DNA from: Mariprofundaceae bacterium
GTDB taxonomy: Bacteria; Pseudomonadota; Zetaproteobacteria; Mariprofundales; Mariprofundaceae
DNA: 23,240 nucleotides
Assembly (NCBI GenBank): GCA_030950825.1
Contig: JAUZQT010000114.1
Span: 1 to 23,240, forward strand
Direction: 5' to 3'
In this document: piece after piece, positions 14,948-23,142 of the stretch
Numbering within the stretch: the stretch's first letter is position 1
Layout: each line of letters begins with the position of its first letter
Notes under the pieces: model-generated
Database searches by the model: none
Told to the model about the DNA's origin: nothing
Seen by the model: only the letters and a program-made list of their open reading frames with translations
Made by a program: the position numbers and the translations under genes

Positions 14948-15744
14948 GTGAACAACATCCAAATAAGTCCTACGGCGGGAATTGCGGGCAATAGCGCATC
15001 AATACGATCCAAGAGGCCTCCATGACCAGGCAGCATATTCCCACTGTCTTTCACACCCACGGCTCGTTTTAACATAGACTCAGCCAAATCACCCAACACA
15101 GCACAAAATACCAGCACAACACCCAGCAGCAGTGCCAAATAAAGCGACATGTCGATCCAAACGAACCAAATAATTGAAGCTACCGCCACACCAGCCAGTG
15201 CTCCGCCAGCCAAGCCTTCCAAGGTTTTACCTGGACTGACCACAGGGCACAGCTTTCGTTCACCCCATGTTTTGCCAGTAAAATATGCTGCAATGTCTGC
15301 TGCCCAAACACCAGCACAAGCCCCTGCGATAAAAACAACACCATCCGCGCGTGCATGCAATTGCATCATCACCAGCACAAACAGTGTCAACCAAAGCATC
15401 ATCCACTGTGCATACGCCAATTTGCGAAACGCTACTTCCAATGCTCCGTGTTTGGCATAAACAATCAGCAAGAATGTCCAAGCTATTATCAGCACAAGCC
15501 ATGCCACAGCCAACATATCCCATGCCCCATGCCCCAACACCAGCAAACCCCACATCAAACCTGCAGTTAAGCTATAAGCCACACGCTGCTGCATATCCAC
15601 CATACGCAACAATTCCACCGTTGCGACCATTGCAATCAAACCCAATACAAGATCAAACCAGCGTGGCGGCAAAAAAAACAACCAAACAATAGCGCCCGCA
15701 AACAACGCACTTGCCGTTATGATGCGCAAACCCAATTCACCCAT
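14944..15744 (-). CDS. cdsA: Phosphatidate cytidylyltransferase
   Basis: A 266-residue polytopic inner-membrane enzyme that makes CDP-diacylglycerol from phosphatidate and CTP, the branch point of phospholipid synthesis. The protein is mostly hydrophobic, with about seven membrane segments. The C-terminal family signature is complete in SMLKRAVGVKDSGN followed by LPGHGGLLDRIDAL. The ATG at 15744 (MGELGLRIIT) has AAAGGTGA about nine bases upstream and overlaps uppS by eight bases; an in-frame GTG at 15756 falls in that ribosome binding site. The order uppS-cdsA-dxr is common in Proteobacteria. Confidence 0.95.
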   Translation of the reverse strand: MGELGLRIITASALFAGAIVWLFFLPPRWFDLVLGLIAMVATVELLRMVDMQQRVAYSLTAGLMWGLLVLGHGAWDMLAVAWLVLIIAWTFLLIVYAKHGALEVAFRKLAYAQWMMLWLTLFVLVMMQLHARADGVVFIAGACAGVWAADIAAYFTGKTWGERKLCPVVSPGKTLEGLAGGALAGVAVASIIWFVWIDMSLYLALLLGVVLVFCAVLGDLAESMLKRAVGVKDSGNMLPGHGGLLDRIDALLPAIPAVGLIWMLFT

Positions 15745-16504
15745 CGTGTGTTTCACCTTTTAACTGCTCACTGGTTTTCCCAAAGCGCCGCTCACGCCCA
15801 GCATAATCATCCAAAGCAGCCTGAAAATCTGCTTGACTATATTCAGGCCAAAGACGATCCGTGAAGAACAACTCGGCATAGGCTGCATCCCAAAGATGAA
15901 AATTGGAAATCCGCTGCTCTCCACCTGTTCGAATTAACAAGTCAACTGGCAAAACATCATCTCGCCCTAGAAAAGCCCGAAAATTCTCTGCATTCAACTG
16001 TTCCAAAGCTTCATTTTTAGCATCGGCATCCTGAAAAGATGCACAAAAACGTTTAATTCCCTCAATAATTTCCTGCTGACCACCATAGTTCAGACATAAA
16101 ATAACATCAATTTTTGTATTGTTTTCAGTTGCCTTACATGCTTTCTGCAAAGATTTTCGAGCAATCCATGGTAGCTTTGAAACATCACCCAAAGTTAAGA
16201 GTCGCGCTCCGCGTTCACACATTCTCGGGATTTCCAGTGGTAACAGCGTTGCCATTAAGGTCATCAGCGCCGTAATTTCTAGCTTGGGGCGCTTCCAATT
16301 TTCAGTTGAAAATGCATAGAGGGAGACTTGTTTAACACCCGCATCCGATGCCCACTCAATAATGTCACGTACACGCCCAGCACCCTTTCTATGTCCTTCC
16401 ACACGCGGCAAGCCCTGAGATTTCGCCCAGCGCCCATTGCCATCCATAATGATAGCAACATGCTGCGGCAAAACACCAGCCTGTTCACAAACAGATATGC
16501 CCAT
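15737..16504 (-). CDS. uppS: Undecaprenyl diphosphate synthase
   Basis: A 255-residue cis-prenyltransferase that extends farnesyl diphosphate with eight isoprene units to give the lipid carrier for peptidoglycan and O-antigen sugars. The signature HVAIIMDGNGRWAKSQG contains the catalytic Asp21. The C-terminal substrate block LLIRTGGEQRISNFHLWDAA and FTDRLWPEY are intact. The ATG at 16504 shares one base with the frr stop (TAATG). Its building blocks come from the MEP pathway, to which the neighbouring dxr belongs. Confidence 0.96.
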   Translation of the reverse strand: MGISVCEQAGVLPQHVAIIMDGNGRWAKSQGLPRVEGHRKGAGRVRDIIEWASDAGVKQVSLYAFSTENWKRPKLEITALMTLMATLLPLEIPRMCERGARLLTLGDVSKLPWIARKSLQKACKATENNTKIDVILCLNYGGQQEIIEGIKRFCASFQDADAKNEALEQLNAENFRAFLGRDDVLPVDLLIRTGGEQRISNFHLWDAAYAELFFTDRLWPEYSQADFQAALDDYAGRERRFGKTSEQLKGETHDG

Positions 16505-17049
16505 TAAACAGTTAAGATGTCTTTTTCTTTGTGTTCCACAACCATATCAATTTCTACAATGAAGCGATCGGTCACCTTCTGCACTTGGTCTTGCATACGT
16601 TTTACTTCATCTTCTGGAAGCGATTCTTCTTTCTCTAATTTTTTAACATCATCATTACCATCACGGCGAATATTTCGTACCGACACCTTGGCTTTTTCAC
16701 CAACCTGCCTTACTTTTTTCACCAAATCTTTACGCCGTTCTTCAGTAAGCTCAGGCAAAATAATGCGAATGACTTCTCCGTCATTGCTTGGATTCAAGCC
16801 TAAATCTGATGCCAAAATTGCCTTTTCAAGATCACTTAACAGTGGTTTTTCCCAAGGCGAAATCATCAACATGCGTGGTTCTGGTACACTGATATTACCA
16901 ATTTGGCTCACTGGAACATCCGAGCCATAATAAGATACGCGCACATGGTCAAGAAGTGCAGCATTGGCTCGTCCTGTGCGAATCGTCGCCAACTCTGATT
17001 TTAATGATCCAATCGTTTTTTCCATACGTTTTTCAATAGCAGCAAACAT
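16504..17049 (-). CDS. frr: Ribosome recycling factor
   Basis: A 181-residue protein, close to the usual 185. With EF-G it splits the ribosome after termination. It shows the three-helix-bundle sequence with LATIRTGRANAALLDHVRV near residue 25, the VPEPRMLMISPWEK hinge, and LTEERRKDLVKKVRQ in the C-terminal helix. I prefer the ATG at 17049, which has GAGGGG (17060-17055) five bases upstream. An in-frame GTG at 17055 overlaps the pyrH stop and would add two residues. Co-location with pyrH, tsf and rpsB is the widely conserved order. Confidence 0.95.
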   Translation of the reverse strand: MFAAIEKRMEKTIGSLKSELATIRTGRANAALLDHVRVSYYGSDVPVSQIGNISVPEPRMLMISPWEKPLLSDLEKAILASDLGLNPSNDGEVIRIILPELTEERRKDLVKKVRQVGEKAKVSVRNIRRDGNDDVKKLEKEESLPEDEVKRMQDQVQKVTDRFIVEIDMVVEHKEKDILTV

Positions 17050-17051
17050 AG

Positions 17052-17774
17052 TCACCCCTCTTTAACCAATGTACCCACGGCTTCGCCAGCAATAGCCTTG
17101 AGCATTTCCCCAGGTTGTGTCACATCAAATACCACAATTGGCATTTTATTATCACGACACAACGATAACGCTGTAGCATCCATCACACCCAACTGTTTGG
17201 TTAATGCCTCAGTAAATGTTAATGTTTCATAGCGTGTTGCATCAGGATTTTTCACAGGGTCGGCAGTATACACCCCATCAACCTTTGTCCCCTTTAGCAC
17301 AACATCAGCATTGATTTCCATCGCTCTAAGGCTTGCTGCCGTGTCCGTCGTAAAATAGGGGTTGCCTGTGCCCGCCGCAAAAATAAGAATGCGGCCTTTT
17401 TCCAAATGACGTACAGCACGCCGACGAATATAAGGCTCAGCCACCTCTTTGATATATAACGCAGAGATAACACGCACACAGGCTCCTTGGCGCTCCAGTG
17501 CGTCTTGCAAGCCAATGGCATTCATCACTGTTGCCATCATGCCCATATAATCTGCACTAGCACGATCCATACCTGATGCTGTACCCATATTACCACGGAA
17601 TATATTTCCACCACCAATCACAATCGCTAACTCAACACCACTTTTGGAAACCACAATCAACTCGGCTGCCAAGCGGTTAATCGTATCAGGGTCAATGCCA
17701 TAAGCACCGTTACCCATTAATACCTCTCCAGAAAGCTTTAATAATACTCGTTTATATTCATCTTTACGTCGCAC
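17052..17774 (-). CDS. pyrH: UMP kinase
   Basis: A 240-residue hexameric UMP kinase of the amino-acid-kinase fold, making UDP from UMP and ATP. The N-terminal YKRVLLKLSGEVLMG is the phosphate-binding start. IVIGGGNIFRG and the ASADYMGMMATVMNA block follow, and the FAAGTGNPYFTTDTAA stretch (about 131-146) is typical. UDP and downstream UTP feed the UDP-GlcNAc used by lpxA. The start is a GTG at 17774 with GGAGGG ten bases upstream; no ATG fits. It lies 29 bases after tsf. Confidence 0.95.
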   Translation of the reverse strand: MRRKDEYKRVLLKLSGEVLMGNGAYGIDPDTINRLAAELIVVSKSGVELAIVIGGGNIFRGNMGTASGMDRASADYMGMMATVMNAIGLQDALERQGACVRVISALYIKEVAEPYIRRRAVRHLEKGRILIFAAGTGNPYFTTDTAASLRAMEINADVVLKGTKVDGVYTADPVKNPDATRYETLTFTEALTKQLGVMDATALSLCRDNKMPIVVFDVTQPGEMLKAIAGEAVGTLVKEG

Positions 17775-17803
17775 TATTAAAACCCTCCAGTGAGTTGTAT
17801 CAT

Positions 17804-18697
17804 TTATCCATTAACCTGCGCAGCTACTTCCGCAGCAAAATCACTTTCTTCTTTTTCAATACCATCGCCCAAACCAAAACGAACCATACCTACCAGCGCC
17901 GCATTGGCTTGAACCGCTTTAATGGCTTTACCTACGGTATGATCAGAGTCCATTACAAATTCTTGATCCAGTAAGCAGTTCTCAGAATAAAACTTATTCA
18001 TCTGACCTGTTACAATCTTCTCAACAATCGCAGCAGGCTTACCGCTTGCCAAAGCGCGATCCGTTAACACTTTACGCTCACGCTCAATGGCTTCTTCAGT
18101 CACTTCATCACGTGATATAAACTGTGGGTTTACCGCAGCCACATGCATAGCAACCCCACGAGCAACATCATTCAACGCATCGCTTGCTTCACCATTAATC
18201 GCCACCAACACACCAATCCTACCTGCACCATGAATATAAGATGCCATTGCACCTTCACACTCAAGCACAGAGAAACGTCGGATACCCATATTCTCACCAA
18301 TTGTTGCAATCAATTGAGAGAGTGCCTGCTCAACATTCAATGCATCGTCAAAGGGCAGTGCTTTCAATGCGTCCACATCAGCAGGTCGTTTCGTCAAAAT
18401 CAACGCATTCAACGCATCCACAAACGACACAAATTGATCATTCTTACTGACAAAATCAGTCTCAGCATTCACTTCCAGAACCACAGCAGCATTACCCCGT
18501 GTCGCTGTTGCAACAATGCCCTCTGCTGCTACGCGACCAGCTTTTTTAGAAGCCGCCGCCAAACCTTTTTTACGCAGAAAATCTACAGCAGCATCGTGGT
18601 TACCATCAACCGCACCCAATGCCTTTTTGCAATCCATCATGCCTGCACCCGTTGCTTCGCGCAGTTTTTTTACATCAGCAGCCGTAATCTTGGCCAT
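17804..18697 (-). CDS. tsf: Elongation factor Ts
   Basis: A 297-residue nucleotide exchange factor that releases GDP from EF-Tu. The N-terminal UBA-like domain AKITAADVKKLREATGAGMM with DCKKAL (residues 2-27) and the TDFVSKNDQF motif (about 80-89), which contacts EF-Tu, are both intact. The ATG at 18697 has GGAGGA six bases upstream. It follows rpsB after 83 bases that contain a strong terminator hairpin, so its level relative to S2 is probably set there. Confidence 0.96.
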   Translation of the reverse strand: MAKITAADVKKLREATGAGMMDCKKALGAVDGNHDAAVDFLRKKGLAAASKKAGRVAAEGIVATATRGNAAVVLEVNAETDFVSKNDQFVSFVDALNALILTKRPADVDALKALPFDDALNVEQALSQLIATIGENMGIRRFSVLECEGAMASYIHGAGRIGVLVAINGEASDALNDVARGVAMHVAAVNPQFISRDEVTEEAIERERKVLTDRALASGKPAAIVEKIVTGQMNKFYSENCLLDQEFVMDSDHTVGKAIKAVQANAALVGMVRFGLGDGIEKEESDFAAEVAAQVNG

Positions 18698-18746
18698 GAT
18701 CCGTCCTCCAATTCCATATCATTCAAGAATTTATATAAATAAGTAA

Positions 18747-18772
18747 TAAAAAAGGGCGACATATGTCGCCCT
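18747..18772 (-). terminator. Rho-independent terminator between rpsB and tsf
   Basis: A perfect 20-base palindrome at 18753-18772 (AGGGCGACATATGTCGCCCT) forms a GC-rich stem of eight base pairs with a four-base loop. On the minus strand it is followed by a run of T (18753-18747). It begins nine bases after the rpsB stop. Since the genes beyond are essential and show no strong promoter here, it is likely a partial terminator. Confidence 0.85.
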
Positions 18773-18780
18773 AGAAATGA

Positions 18781-19548
18781 CTACGCAGCTGCGGCTTCTG
18801 CTTCTTCAGCGGCATGCGTCATGGCTTCAACAACATCTTCATCCTCTTCTGCATTTTCAATCTTAAATGCTTCTGCACCATCAATAATAGCATCCGCAGT
18901 TTTAGCGCAAAACAAACGTACAGCACGAATGGCATCGTCATTACCTGGAATGATATAATCCACATCACTTGGATCACAATTGGTATCCACAACAGCCACA
19001 ACAGGAATACCCAAGATCTTAGCTTCTTTCACAGCCAGCTCTTCTTTACGTACATCCATCACAAATAAGCAGTCAGGAAGGTTTAGCATATCCTTGATAC
19101 CACCCAAGGAGCGCTCCAATTTATCCAATGCACGTTGCTTTTGCAGGGCTTCTTTTTTAGTTAACATTTCAAACACGCCTTCTTCTTTCTGGCGCTGCAA
19201 GTCTTTCATTTTACGAACCGACTGCTGAACAGTCTGGAAGTTTGTCAGTGTACCACCCAACCAACGATGATTGACAAAATACTGACCAGCCCGCAATGAC
19301 TCTTCTTTGATTGCGTCACGCGCTTGACGTTTTGTTCCTACAAACAGAACTTGACCACCAGCAGCTGCCAACTCACGCATGAATGAGTAAGCCTCATTGG
19401 CCATGCGCAATGTTTTCTGCAAATCAACGATATGAATACCATTACGTTGACCAAAAATATAAGGAGCCATTTTCGGGTTCCAGCGACGGGTCTGATGACC
19501 AAAATGAACACCTGCTTCAAGCAGCTGTTTCATAGTATATTGAGACAT
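18781..19548 (-). CDS. rpsB: 30S ribosomal protein S2
   Basis: A 255-residue ribosomal protein S2. The family blocks are present in order: MKQLLEAGVHFGHQTRRWNP (residues 5-24), MAPYIFGQRNGIHIVDLQKT, the FVNHRWLGGTLTNFQT region (about 92-107) and DVRKEELAVKEAKILGIPV. The C-terminus is acidic and alanine-rich. The ATG at 19548 has GGAGGA a few bases upstream. It is the first gene of the cluster, and S2 represses its own rpsB-tsf message in related bacteria; the leader of about 110 bases could hold such a site. Confidence 0.97.
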   Translation of the reverse strand: MSQYTMKQLLEAGVHFGHQTRRWNPKMAPYIFGQRNGIHIVDLQKTLRMANEAYSFMRELAAAGGQVLFVGTKRQARDAIKEESLRAGQYFVNHRWLGGTLTNFQTVQQSVRKMKDLQRQKEEGVFEMLTKKEALQKQRALDKLERSLGGIKDMLNLPDCLFVMDVRKEELAVKEAKILGIPVVAVVDTNCDPSDVDYIIPGNDDAIRAVRLFCAKTADAIIDGAEAFKIENAEEDEDVVEAMTHAAEEAEAAAA

Positions 19549-19661
19549 AAAGTCCTCCAGTTGTTAATCCTCCACCACCCAAAACTTGTTGGTTTGATTT
19601 AAAAACAAACAAGCACAATGGAAGGGCAGTGTGCGAAGTGTCGCGCTTTCTACTCACATTC

Positions 19662-19670
19662 ACTATAGCA
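19662..19670 (-). promoter_or_regulatory. Extended -10 promoter of rpsB
   Basis: Minus strand TGCTATAGT is an extended -10 element (TGnTATAAT with one mismatch). No good -35 hexamer lies 16-18 bases upstream. Transcription would start near 19655, leaving a leader of about 105 bases before the rpsB ATG. The leader has two purine-rich stretches, GGTGGTGGAGG and GGAGGA, the second being the ribosome binding site. Confidence 0.5.
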
Positions 19671-19776
19671 CGCAAGAATTCTATATTTCGCCGCAAACAA
19701 TCTGAATTAAAAAATAATATTTTAGGCGCATTTATGAAGCGATAATTAACCTGAATAATTTCTCGCAAATTGTCGA

Positions 19777-20079
19777 TTAGTGACGAATGGTTCCTTTGGG
19801 TGTGGCAGCCTGAATCTGATCAATTTTTCCATAATGTGATTCGTAGTTGTTAATGTTTTCCTGTAATGCAGCCACAATACGCTTGGCATGGGTGGGCGAA
19901 ACAATGACTCGCGCATTGATCATGGCGGCAGGTTGGGAAGCAAGAATGAAATCAAGAATAAATTCTTCTTGCGTGTGTGCAACAAACATTTGATTGGCAT
20001 ACGTACCACGTTGAATGTCTGGTGATACTTGAATTTGTAGTTCTTGTGGTGCGGCTTCTTGTTTGTTTTGATCAGTCAT
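19777..20079 (-). CDS. DUF3467 family protein
   Basis: A 100-residue protein that I recognise as DUF3467-like from the pattern IQVSPDIQRGTYANQMFVAHTQ, EEFILDFI and VIVSPTHAKRIVAALQENIN. The family has no assigned role. It is acidic at the start, has no signal peptide or membrane segment, and is predicted to be cytoplasmic. The ATG at 20079 has GGAG about six bases upstream. It overlaps the mazG stop by eight bases, so the two are probably translated together. A longer frame upstream is inside mazG and unlikely. No clear terminator follows before the rpsB promoter region. Confidence 0.8.
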   Translation of the reverse strand: MTDQNKQEAAPQELQIQVSPDIQRGTYANQMFVAHTQEEFILDFILASQPAAMINARVIVSPTHAKRIVAALQENINNYESHYGKIDQIQAATPKGTIRH

Positions 20080-20875
20080 TTCTACTCCGTAATTCTTGTT
20101 TTGCATCCTCGTAAAGTTGCTCAAGGGTTTCTGTGTCCATCGTTGATAGTGAAAGCTTGCGCTGTTGGCTTAAAGATTCCATGCCACGAAAACGTTGGGC
20201 AAACTTACGATTTGTACTCATCAAACACAACTCTGCATCCAAATCCAATTTCCGCGCTAGGTTTACCAGTGTAAATAACACATCACCAAATTCATCTTCA
20301 AGGCGGTGCAAGGGAGCCTTCGCCTTAATTTCAACATTCAACTCATCCATCTCTTCCTGCATCTTTTCCATGATATCACTTGCTTGTACCCAATCAAAAC
20401 CAACCCTTGCCGCACGATCTTGCTGTTTTTGCGCATATTGAAGAGCGGGTAAGGGAGGAATGCCATCCATCAGGCTTTTACGCTCTTGATGTTCATCATC
20501 CTTGAGTGACTCCCACTGAACCGATAAGTCAGCAGGCTTGGCATTTGCAAATACATGAGGGTGACGGTAAATCATTTTATGTACCAACGAATCAATCACA
20601 TCATTCCAATTGAATTGCCCCTCTTCCTCAGCAATGCAGGCATAAAAGGCAATTTGTAGTAATAAATCCCCAAGCTCATGCAATAGAGGCTTCCAGTCAC
20701 CTTGTTTTGACGCAATAGCGATGGCTTCAAGCACTTCGTGTGATTCTTCCAATGTGTAACGCCTCAAACTCTCAATAGTTTGCGCGTTGTCCCATGGGCA
20801 TTCTTGGCGTAACAGTTTCATTAATTTGTTTAATTTATCAAAGGGGTTGCTAATTTCATTGATTCTTTCAGGCAT
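20072..20875 (-). CDS. mazG: Nucleoside triphosphate pyrophosphohydrolase MazG
   Basis: A 267-residue all-alpha pyrophosphohydrolase that cleaves NTPs and dNTPs to the monophosphates, removing damaged nucleotides. Length matches E. coli MazG. The first MazG domain shows LRQECPWDNAQTIESLRRYT and the metal site LEESHEVLEA (about 43-52). The second shows LEDEFGDVLFTLVNLARKL in the C-terminal half. The ATG at 20875 overlaps the upstream mutase stop by eight bases. No toxin MazF is nearby, so this is the housekeeping enzyme. Confidence 0.94.
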   Translation of the reverse strand: MPERINEISNPFDKLNKLMKLLRQECPWDNAQTIESLRRYTLEESHEVLEAIAIASKQGDWKPLLHELGDLLLQIAFYACIAEEEGQFNWNDVIDSLVHKMIYRHPHVFANAKPADLSVQWESLKDDEHQERKSLMDGIPPLPALQYAQKQQDRAARVGFDWVQASDIMEKMQEEMDELNVEIKAKAPLHRLEDEFGDVLFTLVNLARKLDLDAELCLMSTNRKFAQRFRGMESLSQQRKLSLSTMDTETLEQLYEDAKQELRSRND

Positions 20876-22304
20876 TTTGCATCGCCTCGAGTGCTCTACT
20901 GGGTATAATGCCCTTGCTGTATAACCACGTTGCGATTAAAGCCTGAATCTCGTTAAGGCATTTTATATCCGACGCTTCAAAACGTAGAACCAAAGCAGCT
21001 TGTGTATTGGATGCCCGTAAAAGCCCCCAGCCACCTTTGTACTGAATGCGCATACCATCAATAGCAATGACCTCATAGCCAAGCTCTAAGAAATGTTTTT
21101 TTGCATCTTCGATATATAAAAATTTATATTGATCGGAGCAGCTAATGCGTATTTCAGGTGTTATTTCAGAATGTGGTACATCGTGTAGGAATGTTGAAAT
21201 AGGGTGATTCACAGTCGAGAGAAGCTGTAGAATGCGAGCTCCTGCATACACCGCATCATCGAACCCATAAAAGCGGTCTGCAAAAAATATATGCCCACTC
21301 ATTTCACCTGCCAGTAGTGCGCCAGTTTCTTTCATTTTGGCTTTGATCGGCGAATGGCCTGTACGCCACATAATAGCCTTACCACCCGCTTGTTGAATGC
21401 CAGAGTATAACAGTTGTGAAGATTTTATTTCGGATATGATGGTTGCTTCTGGGTGTTCTTTCAACAGCTCTCGGGCCAGTAAAAGTAGCAACATATCCCC
21501 CCATATAATCACGCCACTTTCATCAACAATACCAATGCGATCGCCATCACCATCAAAAGCAATACCAAGATCACTTCCCGTTGCTCGAACTTTATGGGCA
21601 AGATCCCGCATATTTTCTTCAATCGTTGGATCAGGGTGGTGATTGGGAAATCTTCCATCGGGCTGGCAATAAAGTTCAACGACATCACAACCTATGCGGC
21701 GATAAAGGGGGGCAGCAATGATACCCGAAGGCCCATTTCCAGCATCAATCACAACTTTTAATTTATTTCTCCGTTGCTGAGAAAGCGAACAATCAGCCAC
21801 AACAAAGTTTTCATAATTATTCTGAATAGAAATGGATGTAATAACGCCTTTTTTTTGCGATGGCTGTAAGTTCTGTTGAATAAGCTTTTTGATTTGTTGA
21901 ATATCTTGCCCATGCAGGCTTTCTTGCCCTTTCATAAGCTTAAAACCATTGTCACAACTTGGGTTGTGGCTGGCGGTTACCACAATACAGCCTGCAGTAT
22001 CCAAGTCGAATACAGAATAATAGGCCAGCGGGGTTGGTGCCATACCAATATCAATAACGTCTCTTCCTGCATCATTGAGCCCGCGCATGAGCGCCGCTTG
22101 CAGTAGCTGTCCTGATACACGTACATCACGGGCAACACTGACGGCGCGCTGATCATCCTGCGGCAATATTGCAGCAAAGGCTTTTCCCAAGCGGTAGGCA
22201 AGCTCCTCGCTAATATCGCTGCCAGCTATGCCGCGAATATCATATTCACGAAACACATGATGCGGGAAGGCTGTACGCTGTGGAGGAAAAATGGGCGAGC
22301 TCAT
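20868..22304 (-). CDS. Phosphomannomutase/phosphoglucomutase (AlgC/ManB type)
   Basis: A 478-residue alpha-D-phosphohexomutase that interconverts the 1- and 6-phosphates of glucose or mannose for exopolysaccharide and LPS sugars. From the ATG at 22304 the active-site serine is Ser112 in TASHNP. The metal loop DGDGDR is at 251-256, the sugar loop GEMSGH at 333-338, and the phosphate loop RASNT at 430-434. All four are intact. The frame continues upstream to a GTG at 22370, which would add 22 residues; the ATG matches the family start (FREYDIRG near residue 18) better, though its ribosome binding site is poor. With ugd it could supply UDP-sugars. Confidence 0.92.
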   Translation of the reverse strand: MSSPIFPPQRTAFPHHVFREYDIRGIAGSDISEELAYRLGKAFAAILPQDDQRAVSVARDVRVSGQLLQAALMRGLNDAGRDVIDIGMAPTPLAYYSVFDLDTAGCIVVTASHNPSCDNGFKLMKGQESLHGQDIQQIKKLIQQNLQPSQKKGVITSISIQNNYENFVVADCSLSQQRRNKLKVVIDAGNGPSGIIAAPLYRRIGCDVVELYCQPDGRFPNHHPDPTIEENMRDLAHKVRATGSDLGIAFDGDGDRIGIVDESGVIIWGDMLLLLLARELLKEHPEATIISEIKSSQLLYSGIQQAGGKAIMWRTGHSPIKAKMKETGALLAGEMSGHIFFADRFYGFDDAVYAGARILQLLSTVNHPISTFLHDVPHSEITPEIRISCSDQYKFLYIEDAKKHFLELGYEVIAIDGMRIQYKGGWGLLRASNTQAALVLRFEASDIKCLNEIQALIATWLYSKGIIPSRALEAMQNA

Positions 22305-22760
22305 AAAGTAAGAATTGAAAAAATCAACATCCGCGCAGCATAGCGCGAACCGTTTATAAATAAAGCGCACACTGCTTGATCTGGATATTCGACATAAGAT
22401 ATCCCAGCGATCAAATCCTCTTCACATCCTATAGAGCGAAAATACGTACACTAAATCCGAAATTGCAGTCTTGCTTGGTCATACAATGTCGCAAAAAGGC
22501 CGATTTTGTATAATGCAAAGCGAAATCCGATCTTAAATGTATATTGTCAGAACCACGTACTGTTTACCAGCACTGTGAAGGTAGCCCCCTATAAAAACGA
22601 TCCTTATGTCGAATATCCAGTGAATAATAAACACTTTGACAAAATCGGTCTCATTTCTGTGCGAACGTTATGGTGCAAGATTCATCACCCAGCCACGGCT
22701 CGGTAGACACTTGATGTGAATTCGATTTGCCCGATGAAACATCTCTGTTAATAACAGGTC

Positions 22761-22830
22761 AGGCCCGTATACGGACCCGTATGTGCGGTGCTGTGGGAGG
22801 GGGCTGCTTGAGCAGCTCCCTATCCTGATT
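22761..22830 (+). mobile_element. Group II intron 3' end (domains V and VI), remnant
   Basis: Bases 22761-22792 form a domain V-like hairpin: a lower stem (22761-22769 with 22784-22792), a two-base bulge at 22782-22783, and an upper stem closing on GGACCC. The string CGTATACGGACCCGTA is characteristic of domain V in bacterial introns of the RmInt1-like class. The lower stem has two mismatches compared with the usual form. A domain VI-like hairpin follows (GGGGGCTGC 22799-22807 with GCAGCTCCC 22812-22820, loop TTGA) and then TATCCTGATT, the probable 3' end. No intron-encoded reverse transcriptase is present in the window, so it appears truncated. Confidence 0.55.
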
Positions 22831-22943
22831 ATCAACAGTTATTAAATGCAATCATTGCAACAAACTTCGGAAAATTAGGCTTCTTTACTCATTATAAAAA
22901 TAGACATTTTTAGCATTTTCCTTATATTTGAGGAGTAAGCTTG

Positions 22944-22982
22944 ATGGCTGAAGTTTCACCGTTTTTAGAAACAAAAAAGTAA
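22944..22982 (+). other. 12-codon mini-ORF with a good ribosome binding site
   Basis: ATG at 22944 opens MAEVSPFLETKK and stops at TAA 22980-22982. GAGGAG lies at 22930-22935, eight bases upstream. It may be the stump of a longer gene broken by the intron or by deletion, or chance. No continuation in other frames is recognisable. Confidence 0.2.
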
Positions 22983-23100
22983 GCATTGATAACACAATAC
23001 CTGGCTCTTTCAAATTCTAAATGGGTAGGCAAAATTCATAGGGGGATAAGCAAGCTCAATGACTCACCACAAAACAAGCTGTCGAATGCTAATCCTGCAA

Positions 23101-23142
23101 AGCCGCACGCCTCCCTCATTCTAGGAAGGGCGACGTGCGGCT
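23101..23142. repeat. Strong hairpin near the right edge
   Basis: AGCCGCACG (23101-23109) pairs perfectly with CGTGCGGCT (23134-23142), with further imperfect pairing inside (CTCCCT with AGGAAGGG). No T-run follows on either strand, so a simple rho-independent terminator is unlikely. CATTCTAGG occurs in the loop (23117-23125) and again at 23155-23163. It may be a palindromic mobile-element end or an extragenic repeat. Confidence 0.45.

Noticed and set aside
22506..22706. Plus-strand open frame of 66 codons before the intron-like element
   Set aside because: No ribosome binding site and no resemblance to the C-terminus of a reverse transcriptase or other known family; composition looks random.
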